From contig JAUYMU010000035.1 in assembly GCA_030698405.1 (NCBI GenBank), forward strand, positions 1-64,000: a stretch of DNA of 64,000 nucleotides, in the 5' to 3' direction. Made by a program: the position numbers and the translations under genes. The DNA is from Bacteroidota bacterium (lineage in GTDB: Bacteria; Bacteroidota; Bacteroidia; Bacteroidales; Prolixibacteraceae). Every line of letters starts with the position of its first letter. The first letter of the stretch is position 1. The notes under the pieces were generated by a model. The model was given only the letters and a program-made list of their open reading frames with translations, made no database searches and was not told the origin of the DNA. Below, piece by piece: positions 1-8,807 of this stretch.

Positions 1-180
1 CTTGTTGAAGCTGACAATACCTGATTCTGCCATATTCTGAGAGGCTAGCAGATTCACATAGTCACATATGAACTTTGTATTGATAGTTTCACTCTCTTTA
101 ATAAAACTGCCCACTACCGAAGAACCATGTACTGGCGGAGGTAGATGGAGAAGAAAAAGAATTCTATTTTTTTTTTTCAT
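1..180 (-). CDS. Glycosyltransferase family 4-type protein, N-terminal part (cut by window edge)
   Basis: Reading leftward from an ATG at 180 gives 60 uninterrupted codons that leave the window. The start MKKKNRILFLLHLPPPVHGS has the hydrophobic first strand and the PPPVHGSS turn typical of GT-B family 4 sugar transferases, where this loop lies at the nucleotide-sugar side of the N-terminal domain. It is the most distal visible gene of the polysaccharide operon. The catalytic domain is not visible, so donor and linkage cannot be guessed. A run of eleven A residues directly follows the ATG and could be a slippage site. Confidence 0.7.
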   Translation of the reverse strand, partial: MKKKNRILFLLHLPPPVHGSSVVGSFIKESETINTKFICDYVNLLASQNMAESGIVSFNK

Positions 181-265
181 TGAGTAATGTGAAATTAATT
201 ATAATGATCTCTACATTGAGAGACGATTAATATTTGAATTAAAATAGTGTAAAGCAATTAAGTTT

Positions 266-910
266 TTAACCCAGAAAGGATCTAATATCTTTAATTCTTC
301 TAACAAAGAATTTTTGGTAGTTTTCCTGTAATAATTTGAGACTTAATCTTTCATTCAATGGATATAATATTATTTCATGCTCGATAGTTTGCTGAGGTGA
401 AAATCTAAAACCGATTACTTTTGCTGGATTTCCCGCCATAATAGCATAAGGCGGTACAGATTTTCGAATAACTGATCCACTACCAATTACCGCACCGCGT
501 CCAACGACCACTCCAGCTAAAAGGGTGACATTTGTTCCAATACCAACATCTTCTTCTACAACAATGTCTTTTGCATTCTGCATATCAATATCACCCGCTT
601 TTAGTAAGTATAACTCACCTTTAACCAGAGGATGATTTCCGGTAACAACTATAAATCCTTCTGCCGCGCCAGAATTCTTCTTCATGATAAATTTTGCCTT
701 GGTCGCAATTAATAATGAGCGTCCAAGTATGTGTGTATTTTCATATAGAAAAACATTCTCAATTCCTTTGATCAGTATTGGAAATCTTACTCTTGATGTA
801 GGATCAATATATCCAAATTTTGATCGTCTGGTTGAAAAATAATTTCTGTATAAAGCATTAATAGATGACAGAAATAAATTGTATGAAAGTATTTTTTTAA
901 CTGTTGCCAT
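266..910 (-). CDS. Left-handed beta-helix (hexapeptide) acyltransferase
   Basis: A 214-residue protein. Residues about 115-170 carry hexapeptide-repeat turns (VGIGTN, VGRGAVIGSGS) followed by the VPPYAIMAGNPAKVIGFR ending characteristic of sugar O- or N-acetyltransferases of the WbbJ/NeuD/serine-acetyltransferase-like group. These trimeric cytoplasmic enzymes use acetyl-CoA. Its place in the glycan cluster suggests it acetylates a sugar of the repeat unit. A C-terminal tail of about 40 residues follows the helix. The acceptor cannot be read from sequence. About 140 bp of very AT-rich DNA separates it from the upstream glycosyltransferase gene, so it may have its own promoter. Confidence 0.8.
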   Translation of the reverse strand: MATVKKILSYNLFLSSINALYRNYFSTRRSKFGYIDPTSRVRFPILIKGIENVFLYENTHILGRSLLIATKAKFIMKKNSGAAEGFIVVTGNHPLVKGELYLLKAGDIDMQNAKDIVVEEDVGIGTNVTLLAGVVVGRGAVIGSGSVIRKSVPPYAIMAGNPAKVIGFRFSPQQTIEHEIILYPLNERLSLKLLQENYQKFFVRRIKDIRSFLG

Positions 911-1050
911 TTCAAAGACATTGAGGAATTTTGAAAATAGTTAAATTGTATGTTTATTGAAAATTATATTTTTTCTATTTATTTAATAATCAAGATATTG
1001 GCAATTTTAAAAATTATATAATGTTAGTTTTGATAAAATATCCTAAAATG

Positions 1051-2004
1051 CTATATTTTAAATAAAAACTTCAACGCTGTGTATTTTAATATTGAATAAA
1101 TTCCATTTTCCTTTGTTAAACGTGAGAGTCTGGCTATGGAATGGCTAAAAACGTTTTTATACGTATAAAGATCTGCAATGTGATCAATTTTTTGACGAGA
1201 ATGAATTAATGGAAATTTAATTGAATTTACAATTGTAGGTTCACGAATGGAATCTTTCAAAAAAGTATGTAAAGCTTTATTTCTGAATCCAAGATTAATA
1301 ATTAGATTAACATTTGGAATTATGCTTATTCCTCCATTCTTCCAAATAGCATAGAACCATTGATAATCCCAAATGTGTTTTTTTTCAGACTTAACTTTCC
1401 GTAGTTTTTTTCTCCAGAAAAATTTTTCACTGGTGCTAGCGAAAAGATGATCAAAATCGCCCGATATAAATGACTTTTCAAAATCTGGCATTTCATAACT
1501 GAAATCCTTCCAGGCTCTTCTCCAACTAGCCCAGCCCCAGGTAATAGGATAATTTGAAAAATAATAACTGCCAGTACCACGTTTTATGCCATTTTGCATA
1601 TTTGTGCCAGAAATCAAATAAATTTTCTCATCGTCTTTGTATTTATCTAATAATTCCTGACAAAACTGGAAAAAACTCAAATCCGGAAAGCAATCATCCT
1701 CCAAAATAATACCTTCTTCCTCCTGTTCAAAAAACCAGGAAATTGAAGAGCATACTGCATATCCACATCCGAGATTTTCATTACGGAATAATGTTTTTAA
1801 TTCACAGACCCAATCTATCTGATTAAAGATCTCACGTGTAAGTCTACAATTTACTAAATCATCTTCTCTGCCTGGTCTTGGACCATCAGCGGCTATATAT
1901 AAATACCTAGGTTTTATAGTCCTAATCTGTTCAAAAATTCGTTTTGTGACATCTGGTCTGTTGAATATCAAAAAAAGTATAGGAGTATCAAAGAATAATG
2001 ACAT
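1051..2004 (-). CDS. GT-A fold glycosyltransferase-like protein (GT2-related)
   Basis: A 317-residue protein. The N-terminus TPILFLIFNRPDVTKRIFEQI and the YIAADGPR strand resemble the nucleotide-sugar-transferase/HlpA-like group found in capsule clusters. IILEDDCFPD (about residues 98-107) supplies the acidic metal/donor motif, and WGWASWRRAWKDF is a tryptophan-rich segment typical of the same group. A cytoplasmic sugar transferase acting on the lipid-linked repeat unit is the best reading. The gene is low in GC and is followed by a 140-bp non-coding gap. Donor sugar unknown. Confidence 0.75.
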   Translation of the reverse strand: MSLFFDTPILFLIFNRPDVTKRIFEQIRTIKPRYLYIAADGPRPGREDDLVNCRLTREIFNQIDWVCELKTLFRNENLGCGYAVCSSISWFFEQEEEGIILEDDCFPDLSFFQFCQELLDKYKDDEKIYLISGTNMQNGIKRGTGSYYFSNYPITWGWASWRRAWKDFSYEMPDFEKSFISGDFDHLFASTSEKFFWRKKLRKVKSEKKHIWDYQWFYAIWKNGGISIIPNVNLIINLGFRNKALHTFLKDSIREPTIVNSIKFPLIHSRQKIDHIADLYTYKNVFSHSIARLSRLTKENGIYSILKYTALKFLFKI

Positions 2005-2270
2005 AAAATATGTTTGAGATTAGTTTCATTTATAGAGTACTAAATTCAAAATTTACTCTCAAGCCAAACCATGCAAAGCTTTTAAAATAAGATGTACACA
2101 AGAATGCTTGGTAAATGATAAGTATGTATCTAAGTATTTTATCATGATGATTATAGATAGAGCGACATCTGGTTATGTGAAATAATTGGTAAAAAATCAA
2201 AAGATAAAACAAAATGAAACAATATTGATAAAAGTTTTGCTGTGATTTTTTTGGAATATGCTTAACGAGC
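2005..2270. other. AT-rich intergenic stretch inside the polysaccharide cluster
   Basis: These 266 bp between two minus-strand genes contain only short ORFs with no recognisable family or sensible composition. I see no clear hairpin terminator and no full TAnnTTTG promoter on the minus strand. It may be the remains of a decayed gene or simply a leader; nothing in it can be called. Confidence 0.4.
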
Positions 2271-3137
2271 TTAATTGCGTAATCTTATTTTTTTAATTAT
2301 ATAGTCCTTCCATACTAGTAAAAATAAATTTAATAATGCCTTAGGTCCTTCTATTTTATATGAAAAAAATAAAGGATGATACTCCCCTTTATTAACCAAT
2401 TGATTTAATTCATCATCATTTAAATTCATTATGTATTTAAGGCTACTTTTCAAAAATGGAATACCATGGTGCGCTGTTTTAAATAATAATAGATGAATCG
2501 GAAGAGTTAATACATGCGAATATTGTTTTTTGTCACATTCACTATATTTAGAGCTGAAATAGTAAATAGAGGCAGGATTATTTATGTAAGGAAATAGATC
2601 AAAATATTTATTGATTAAATTATTATCCTTTTCTCTAAATATGATTGGATTAATTTGTTCGGTTGTGGTGGAAAGTTTACTCTTCACTTCAAATAGCCCG
2701 TTAAATGTGAATATTTTCACTGCATTAAGCAGTTGACCGAATAAGACTGCTGGAAATCCCCCGGCAGAACTGCCTACTGTAATAACTTTAAATCCTTTTG
2801 TTTCTGCCTTTAGAAGTTCCAATAAGCCATCTATGGTATTAATGTTATTGTTTATTCCATTTAAATAATATTGTTTCTGAATATCTCGTATAAATATGTG
2901 TTTGTATCCTGATTTGATACGAATATTGTACCATTCGAACCGATTTTTCCTGATAATTTCTTTTCGAAATATTTCTTCTGTGTTTGGATAATATAAATCG
3001 TGACTACTAAAATATATGATGCAGTAGTTCTTGGAAACTCCAACAGAATAATCAATCAGATAATTATTCTGATTTCGATAGACCCTCTTTACTGTAGGCG
3101 AATCGACTTGAAATGAGAACTTAATTTCTTCTCCCAT
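2271..3137 (-). CDS. Alpha/beta-hydrolase-like protein of polysaccharide clusters
   Basis: A 288-residue protein. The central segment FKVITVGSSAGGFPAVLFGQLL (about residues 110-131) is a nucleophile elbow (GxSxGG) with serine as the likely nucleophile, followed by a helix as in alpha/beta hydrolases. A late AHHGIPFL could supply the catalytic histidine. No signal peptide is visible, so it should act in the cytoplasm. Such proteins occur in capsule clusters, where a role in deacylation or pyruvylation/ester chemistry is only guessed. Its first 49 bp overlap the 3' end of the upstream GT2 gene, which indicates tight co-transcription. GC is very low. Confidence 0.6.
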   Translation of the reverse strand: MGEEIKFSFQVDSPTVKRVYRNQNNYLIDYSVGVSKNYCIIYFSSHDLYYPNTEEIFRKEIIRKNRFEWYNIRIKSGYKHIFIRDIQKQYYLNGINNNINTIDGLLELLKAETKGFKVITVGSSAGGFPAVLFGQLLNAVKIFTFNGLFEVKSKLSTTTEQINPIIFREKDNNLINKYFDLFPYINNPASIYYFSSKYSECDKKQYSHVLTLPIHLLLFKTAHHGIPFLKSSLKYIMNLNDDELNQLVNKGEYHPLFFSYKIEGPKALLNLFLLVWKDYIIKKIRLRN

Positions 3138-3949
3138 AGTTGTGGAACTAATAGTCTCAAGTGAATGGAAAAAAAGTGTTTAAACGCGATTACAATTCCA
3201 AAATGTCTGAGATCGTAGCGAAAGTGATAGTATGGAGGTAAGCCCAATGGTGAATATAGCGATTTGACTCGTTCCAGGAACGTAATCTCTTTAAGACACC
3301 ACTTTGCTAAGGTTTCATGTCTCTCACAATAAGCTAAAAAACCCGGTGCAACATAGGATTTTATGCCATTTGATTTTGTCCGAAATCCATAATCAATATC
3401 ACCTAATGTATGATGAAATAACGGATCAAGCTTACCAACTTTCTGATAAGCGAATTTTGGAATTAATACACAATTCCCGTTGAAAGTTGCAGTTTCTTGC
3501 AATTTATCACAAGGATTTATCTTTTTCCCACTCCTGGTCAATCCGCCATAAGTAAGTTCGCCTGTTCGCTTTGAACTGCTGCTCGCAACAATGATTGCCC
3601 TGTTTTCAGTTGAATTGGCCGCATTCAAAACCTTCTCTAAGGCTTCTTGGAAAAGAAAAGTATCATCGTTTAACCATAAATAGAATTCAAAATCATTTGC
3701 TTTTGCTGCAGTTTCCCATGCCAAATGCATACCCCGATTCCAAAATAATTTTCCATTGCCTTGTATAATATTAACCAATGGAAATTCATTTTTTACTGCA
3801 TCTGAGGTCCCATCAGTAGATTGATCGTCAACAAGATAAATATGCAGTTTATGGGTATCAGGTAAGGCACAATTGTACAAAGAGTGTAAACAGGATAATG
3901 TTTTTTCTCGGCGATTGTGGCATGTTATAAGAACTGCAATATTCATCAT
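3089..3949 (-). CDS. Glycosyltransferase family 2 (rhamnosyltransferase-like)
   Basis: A 286-residue GT-A enzyme. The N-terminal AVLITCHNRREKTLSCLHSL strand, the first aspartates in YLVDDQSTDGT, and the DxD-like LWLNDDTFL (about residues 90-98) define GT2. GKLFWNRGMHLAW and the later GDIDYGFRTK resemble dTDP-rhamnosyltransferase-like GT2 members. It is predicted to add one sugar to the undecaprenyl-linked repeat unit on the cytoplasmic face. The start codon is adjacent to the stop of the polymerase gene, while its 3' end overlaps the hydrolase gene by 49 bp. MM at the start leaves a second possible start 3 nt downstream. Confidence 0.85.
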   Translation of the reverse strand: MMNIAVLITCHNRREKTLSCLHSLYNCALPDTHKLHIYLVDDQSTDGTSDAVKNEFPLVNIIQGNGKLFWNRGMHLAWETAAKANDFEFYLWLNDDTFLFQEALEKVLNAANSTENRAIIVASSSSKRTGELTYGGLTRSGKKINPCDKLQETATFNGNCVLIPKFAYQKVGKLDPLFHHTLGDIDYGFRTKSNGIKSYVAPGFLAYCERHETLAKWCLKEITFLERVKSLYSPLGLPPYYHFRYDLRHFGIVIAFKHFFSIHLRLLVPQLWEKKLSSHFKSIRLQ

Positions 3950-5235
3950 AGATTATTTTTTTTTCTTTTAAGACTATATGGTGAGTCATTAGATTTCAGA
4001 TAAGTGAAATTAAAGATACTTTGAATCCATTTTTCGACTTGTTCGTTTGTCATTTCCCGAAAATCTTTAGAGTAGCAGAGTCCTATCATTAACCAAAGCA
4101 TAAAATAATTCAGAGAAAAAATGTTAATATCTTCTACCCATGAGTAAAGCCAACGAAAAGCGATAAACAATCCCAAAGATTTTGCGAAGATATTGTTTGA
4201 TTGATTTAATGCCAGATCAGAAGCTTTGTAAAATATTATGAAATAAAAAATTACTCCAATAATACCTGTCCAGGTAAAAATATTGAGAATTGCCACTTCA
4301 TTCGCTAATCGTTCATTCCGGCCTGACAAATCATTTTCGCCAAATGATTCACTCTCATTTCCTCTTGCAGGACTTCTACCCATCCACCATGTGTTGTGAT
4401 TTTGTGCAGTTTGTAAAACTTCAACATATAAAAAGGTACGTGTATCTGTAGTTAAAACATCTTCAATAATTTCACCTTCAGCATTTCTTTTAATTTCCAC
4501 ATAGTCTTTTTCTACATACTCTTCCATGTTAAACACGTTAAAAATATTGGAGACTGCAAGTCCAAATAATATGATGGGGGCAACGAACAATATTATACGA
4601 ATTATTCCTAAAAGCTTAGTTGACAAAAATAATCTGAAATAATATAACAAACTCAAGAACAATGGCACTCCAAATTTTATCACGTTACTTCGAGCTCCTA
4701 ACTCTGCAGTAAATACAACTAGGGTAATTATGATCAAGATAGCTTTCCAACGCATTGTTAACGCAGGTAAAAATAATATTAGAAAACTTATAGGTACTAA
4801 ATAAAAGCCGTAAGCACCTAATGGAATGAGAAAAGCAAAAAAGAGAAAAAGCGGTAAGGCATATTTTATATAATTTTTGATTAATTCTTTTGAAATAAAT
4901 TTATTGGAAGCCGAATAGGCAACGATTGGTAATAGTATAGCCATTGAATTCCCAATTAAACCTTTCCAATCCCAATAACTTTCTGCTATAAATAATCCAC
5001 GCACAATGCAAATAATGTTCCAGATCAGATAGTAATTTATCGCTAACATGGATTTTTTATTTACGGGATCAAAATAGATATTTGATGCTTTCCAAAACGC
5101 CAACAAGATCATAGCTTGAACAATCCACCAAAAAGTTGTATTTCCAATTGGAAATTTACTATCACTTTCAACTGAAAGAATTGTAATTAGTAAAATTGAA
5201 AATATAATAAATTGAAATATTGAGTTTTTAAACAT
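3946..5235 (-). CDS. wzy: O-antigen/capsule polymerase, Wzy-like membrane protein
   Basis: About 429 residues with 10-12 hydrophobic segments and a large non-membrane loop (roughly residues 225-310, containing RTFLYVEV and the GRSPARGNE segment), as in Wzy/O-antigen-ligase-like proteins that join repeat units in the periplasm. I place the start at the ATG at 5235 rather than the longer ATG at 5280. The longer form would overlap the upstream gene and add a non-hydrophobic leader before the first membrane helix (MFKNSIFQFIIFSIL). With Wzx, Wza and Wzc in the same operon it completes a Wzx/Wzy-type pathway. Wzy proteins diverge strongly, so the call rests on topology and context. Confidence 0.7.
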   Translation of the reverse strand: MFKNSIFQFIIFSILLITILSVESDSKFPIGNTTFWWIVQAMILLAFWKASNIYFDPVNKKSMLAINYYLIWNIICIVRGLFIAESYWDWKGLIGNSMAILLPIVAYSASNKFISKELIKNYIKYALPLFLFFAFLIPLGAYGFYLVPISFLILFLPALTMRWKAILIIITLVVFTAELGARSNVIKFGVPLFLSLLYYFRLFLSTKLLGIIRIILFVAPIILFGLAVSNIFNVFNMEEYVEKDYVEIKRNAEGEIIEDVLTTDTRTFLYVEVLQTAQNHNTWWMGRSPARGNESESFGENDLSGRNERLANEVAILNIFTWTGIIGVIFYFIIFYKASDLALNQSNNIFAKSLGLFIAFRWLYSWVEDINIFSLNYFMLWLMIGLCYSKDFREMTNEQVEKWIQSIFNFTYLKSNDSPYSLKRKKNNL

Positions 5236-5248
5236 GTTATGTGAGCAG

Positions 5249-6355
5249 TTATTTATACAAATTAAATATTTTTTCTGCATTTTTTGCTAATGAGAATTTA
5301 CCCTCCACCAACATTCTTGAACGTAAAGCCATCTTTTGTGCCTCTCCTGAATTTCTGCTCAGAAAAATAACATTTTCTGCAAGTACTTGAAAATTTTCAG
5401 GTATTAAAATGCTGTTTTCACCGTCACTATTAAAATCGCGTAACCCTGGTACATTATAAAGAATCGCAGGGAGCTGACATGCCATTGCTTCAATCGTTGT
5501 AAGTGAAATACCTTCATAACGACTGGTCATCATGTAAATATCAGATGCTATGAGGAATTTTCTTACGTTGGATTGATTTCCATAAAACCGAATATGATCA
5601 GAAACACCCAGGTTATTGGCTAATTCAATTTCATCTGATTCAGTATTACCATGGCCCAGATGTAGGTATAAACAATCCGGAAATTCTTTTAGTATGATTG
5701 GCAGTGCCTCGATGATATCAGTATGACGTTTGTTGTGATTACACCCTCCTACCGAAATTAGAACCAGCGTATTTGTGCTAATCCCTAAATCATTACGAAT
5801 TAGGGATTTTTCTCCTTCCATTGAAGGATAAAAACGATTGCTTCCGTACCAATTTAATATTTTTGTTGTACGATTGTGAAAAAAGTTTAATTCGTGATTA
5901 AAAACCGAATCGCTAATGGTCTGGAAGCGACATTTGAATATATATTTTGCACTCCATCTGAGCAGACAGTGGTATGGATAGGTGAAAAATCGTGTTGGGA
6001 AAACACTGTGAAAGGTATAGACTGATCGTTTCCCGGCAATCCATGCACACAAGGCCATTCCCCACATAGTGCCGCTGGCATGAATATGCACTACATCAAA
6101 ATTTTCTATTTTTAGAAACCGAATTATATCGATGTAATATTTAATTCGTGATATATAATTTTTGAGTGCAGGATAAGTTTTATGCATCACATTATACCCA
6201 GCTCGTTCAAAGTATGGAGCATATTCACCTAAATTGATTGCTGTTGCCAAAACATTTAATTGACACCCTTTTTTTTGAAAAAAAGAAGCTGCATCAACGT
6301 ACATAATCTCAGCCCCTGAGAACTTTAATTCATGAAGAATATGTAGAACCTTCAT
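5249..6355 (-). CDS. Glycosyltransferase family 4
   Basis: About 368 residues, GT-B fold. The start at 6355 (MKVLHILHELKFSGAEIMYV) is preferred to an ATG at 6418 because it gives the canonical first strand plus the GAE glycine loop and leaves 4 bp after the previous stop. The C-terminal donor domain shows ISVGGCNHNKRHTDIIEALP, the KRH element, and the EGISLTTIEAMACQLPAI signature (about residues 285-303) with the ExxxxxxxE pair that grips the nucleotide sugar in GT4. Cytoplasmic, acting on the lipid-linked oligosaccharide. Linkage unknown. Confidence 0.88.
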   Translation of the reverse strand: MKVLHILHELKFSGAEIMYVDAASFFQKKGCQLNVLATAINLGEYAPYFERAGYNVMHKTYPALKNYISRIKYYIDIIRFLKIENFDVVHIHASGTMWGMALCAWIAGKRSVYTFHSVFPTRFFTYPYHCLLRWSAKYIFKCRFQTISDSVFNHELNFFHNRTTKILNWYGSNRFYPSMEGEKSLIRNDLGISTNTLVLISVGGCNHNKRHTDIIEALPIILKEFPDCLYLHLGHGNTESDEIELANNLGVSDHIRFYGNQSNVRKFLIASDIYMMTSRYEGISLTTIEAMACQLPAILYNVPGLRDFNSDGENSILIPENFQVLAENVIFLSRNSGEAQKMALRSRMLVEGKFSLAKNAEKIFNLYK

Positions 6356-6359
6356 TATT

Positions 6360-7646
6360 TTAGTTTTGATTTGGATTGTTTTTAGTCGTTTTGAAAATTG
6401 AAATAAATTTTTTTTCAAACATATCTGAAGAAGACTTACTTAATCCTATTTCTCTGCATTTTATAGACATTTTATGTTTCTCTTCTTTCGGTAGCTGCAA
6501 TAGCGAAATGATTTTTTCTTTTAATATAATTGTATCATACAAAGGAACTTTATAACCAGTCTCTCCATCAATTATATAGTCAAAAGCATTCCCCATTTCA
6601 AAGGCAATAACAGGTGTTCCACACATCATTGATTGAACGACCATCATAGGACCGGCATCTTGAATTGAAGGTGAAACAAAAACATCTGCCATTTGATATG
6701 CTAAGGGTAATTCTGTCTTTGAATTTAGATATCCAAGTAAATATGTATCAAATGGAATTGATTGAAGTATTTCAGTTTCTATATTACCGGCTATTGCAAT
6801 ACCTATTTTCTCACCTTCTGCTTTAGAAATCTCTTTATGCAAAATATTTAATGAATCCATTAAGTAGGATAACCCTTTTCTCTTTTCTCGAACAGATGCT
6901 GCTGCGAACAATATAATCTTCTTGTAAATAGGAATATTGAATATTTTCCTTGCTTCATTATTATCACCGGGTTTAAATATTGATTCGTTAATCAAAATAT
7001 TTAGATTGAAGTTAGGTTTGTCTTTATAAATGCTACTTTGTTTTATATGTTCAGATGACCATTGATTCCCTAGCGTGTATACATTTGTCTTACTGATGTA
7101 TTTTTTTTTGTAGATTATATTTTTATAAGTTATGTCTTTCTGCTTTTGTGAATAAATACCAGGACAAATGCCACATGAATGTTTATAACCCTCACAATTA
7201 TTTGCATAATGACAGCCTCCAGTAAAATTTGCCATATCCATAGGCATAACAAAAATGGGTGCACCTGTATCTTGATTTAATTCATAAAGATTTCGGGAAT
7301 TCAAAAAATGATGAGGAAATAAATATAGAAAGGCATCAACTTTAAAATTAATATGGTTTAATACTTTTTTTGTTCTTATGTAATTATGATTTTCATGAAG
7401 ACTTATCATGTAATAGTTTGGATTAGTCTTCCTTGCTAGTTTATTTCTAATCTTTGTTGACCAAATATGCATAATTGAAGCATATTTTCCATATACAGAC
7501 TTAATACCTGGTTCAAATTTAATATCATAATAATTAGTTATAAGTACAACAGAATGTCCTTTGTCTTTAAAGCTTTTGTACATGTCATAAACAAGTCCAC
7601 TCGAACCATCATACGGATTACCTCCAGATAACAATACTAAATTCAT
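6360..7646 (-). CDS. Glycosyltransferase family 4 with N-terminal Cys-rich insert
   Basis: A 428-residue GT-B glycosyltransferase. It begins MNLVLLSGGNPYDGSSGLVY. The middle carries a four-cysteine insert, GGCHYANNCEGYKHSCGICP (about residues 142-161), seen in a known subset of GT4 enzymes of exopolysaccharide clusters, where it may bind metal. The C-terminal half has FVSPSIQDAGPMMVVQSMMCGTPVIAF with the usual acidic/glycine pattern, although the first glutamate of EX7E is replaced (QDAGPMMVVQ). Coding DNA is very AT-rich. Cytoplasmic sugar transfer to the repeat unit is expected; specificity unknown. Confidence 0.85.
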   Translation of the reverse strand: MNLVLLSGGNPYDGSSGLVYDMYKSFKDKGHSVVLITNYYDIKFEPGIKSVYGKYASIMHIWSTKIRNKLARKTNPNYYMISLHENHNYIRTKKVLNHINFKVDAFLYLFPHHFLNSRNLYELNQDTGAPIFVMPMDMANFTGGCHYANNCEGYKHSCGICPGIYSQKQKDITYKNIIYKKKYISKTNVYTLGNQWSSEHIKQSSIYKDKPNFNLNILINESIFKPGDNNEARKIFNIPIYKKIILFAAASVREKRKGLSYLMDSLNILHKEISKAEGEKIGIAIAGNIETEILQSIPFDTYLLGYLNSKTELPLAYQMADVFVSPSIQDAGPMMVVQSMMCGTPVIAFEMGNAFDYIIDGETGYKVPLYDTIILKEKIISLLQLPKEEKHKMSIKCREIGLSKSSSDMFEKKFISIFKTTKNNPNQN

Positions 7647-7656
7647 TTTTTCTTTT

Positions 7657-8805
7657 TTAAATTTGAAGATAAAAATTTTGTATTGAACTAACGATCCTCG
7701 TTATTTCATCAAATTTCAATTCAAAAAACATAGGAAGTCTAACTATACAATCGGAATAACGGTCACAATTAGGCAAATTTCTCCCATCATGCTTGTCATA
7801 GTAATATGGGCTAATATGCAAACTCAAATAATGAAAAACTGCCAGTATACCGCATTGCTTCAAATATGTTAATAAATTTGATCTTTCCTCTAAAGAATTA
7901 CAAATCAGGTAAAACATATGTGCATTTTTTGTAACATTATCTGAATGTTTTGGCAAACTAAAATGTCCTTTCTCTGCTAAAGGTATTAATCCTTTGTAAT
8001 ATTGTTCCCATAATTCCTTTCTCCTATTTTGGATTTCGTCTAAATGTTCAATCTGTGCCCATAAAAAGGCTGCTATAACTTCTGAAGGTAAAAAAGAGCT
8101 GCCGATATCAACCCACCCGTATTTATTTACTTCGCCTCTAAAAAACTCTGCTCTATTGGTACCTTTCTCCCATATAATTTCGGCACGATGCACAAATTGT
8201 TCATCATTAATGGCTAACATGCCTCCTTCTCCTGAAATAATATTTTTGGTTTCGTGAAATGAAAATGCTGCTAAATGGCCAATCGAACCTAATGCCCTTT
8301 TTTCTCCATACTTACTTGAAATATAATAAGAGTCTATTGAATGGGCTGCATCTTCTACCACAAATAAATTGTATTTTTTTGCTATTTCCATGATTTTATC
8401 CATGTCGCAGGCAATGCCTGCGTAATGAACAGGGACAATGGCCTTAGTTCTGTCAGTAATAAGAGACTCTATTTGATTTGCATCTAGATTAGGATTACCA
8501 GTGTTACTATCGGCAAATATCACTTTTGCACCCTGCCTAATAAAAGCTAAAGCAGTAGATACGAAGGTATATGAGGGAATTATAATCTCATCGCCAGGCT
8601 CAATTCGTAATAACAAGGCGCACATTTCCAGTGCATCAGTACAGCTTGTGGTCAATAAACACTTTTTAAATTTATATTTTTGTTCAAAAAAATTCTGACA
8701 CATTTGGGTATACTGTCCATTTCCAGATAGTTTTCCTGTAAAGACAGCGGAGTACATGTAATGTGCTTCTTTTCCCGTGAGATAAGGTTTGTTGAAAGGT
8801 ATCAT
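7657..8805 (-). CDS. wecE: dTDP-4-amino-4,6-dideoxygalactose transaminase (WecE/RffA-like)
   Basis: About 382 residues, DegT/DnrJ/EryC1 aminotransferase of fold type I. The start at 8805 (MIPFNKPYLTG) matches the family N-terminus; a longer ATG at 8829 would overlap the upstream gene. Substrate and PLP motifs are visible: TTSCTDALEMCALLL, PGDEIIIPSYTFVSTA, VEDAAHSID and the PLP lysine K187 in SFHETKNI followed by SGEGG. It would transfer an amino group from glutamate to dTDP-4-keto-6-deoxyglucose. The neighbouring WecD-like acetyltransferase makes the pair specific for dTDP-Fuc4NAc synthesis. The rmlA/rmlB supply genes are not in this window. Confidence 0.9.
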   Translation of the reverse strand: MIPFNKPYLTGKEAHYMYSAVFTGKLSGNGQYTQMCQNFFEQKYKFKKCLLTTSCTDALEMCALLLRIEPGDEIIIPSYTFVSTALAFIRQGAKVIFADSNTGNPNLDANQIESLITDRTKAIVPVHYAGIACDMDKIMEIAKKYNLFVVEDAAHSIDSYYISSKYGEKRALGSIGHLAAFSFHETKNIISGEGGMLAINDEQFVHRAEIIWEKGTNRAEFFRGEVNKYGWVDIGSSFLPSEVIAAFLWAQIEHLDEIQNRRKELWEQYYKGLIPLAEKGHFSLPKHSDNVTKNAHMFYLICNSLEERSNLLTYLKQCGILAVFHYLSLHISPYYYDKHDGRNLPNCDRYSDCIVRLPMFFELKFDEITRIVSSIQNFYLQI

Positions 8806-8807
8806 AC

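Noticed and set aside
2030-2212. 60-residue minus-strand ORF between glycosyltransferase and hydrolase genes
   Set aside because: No family pattern and random-looking hydrophobic composition; probably non-coding.
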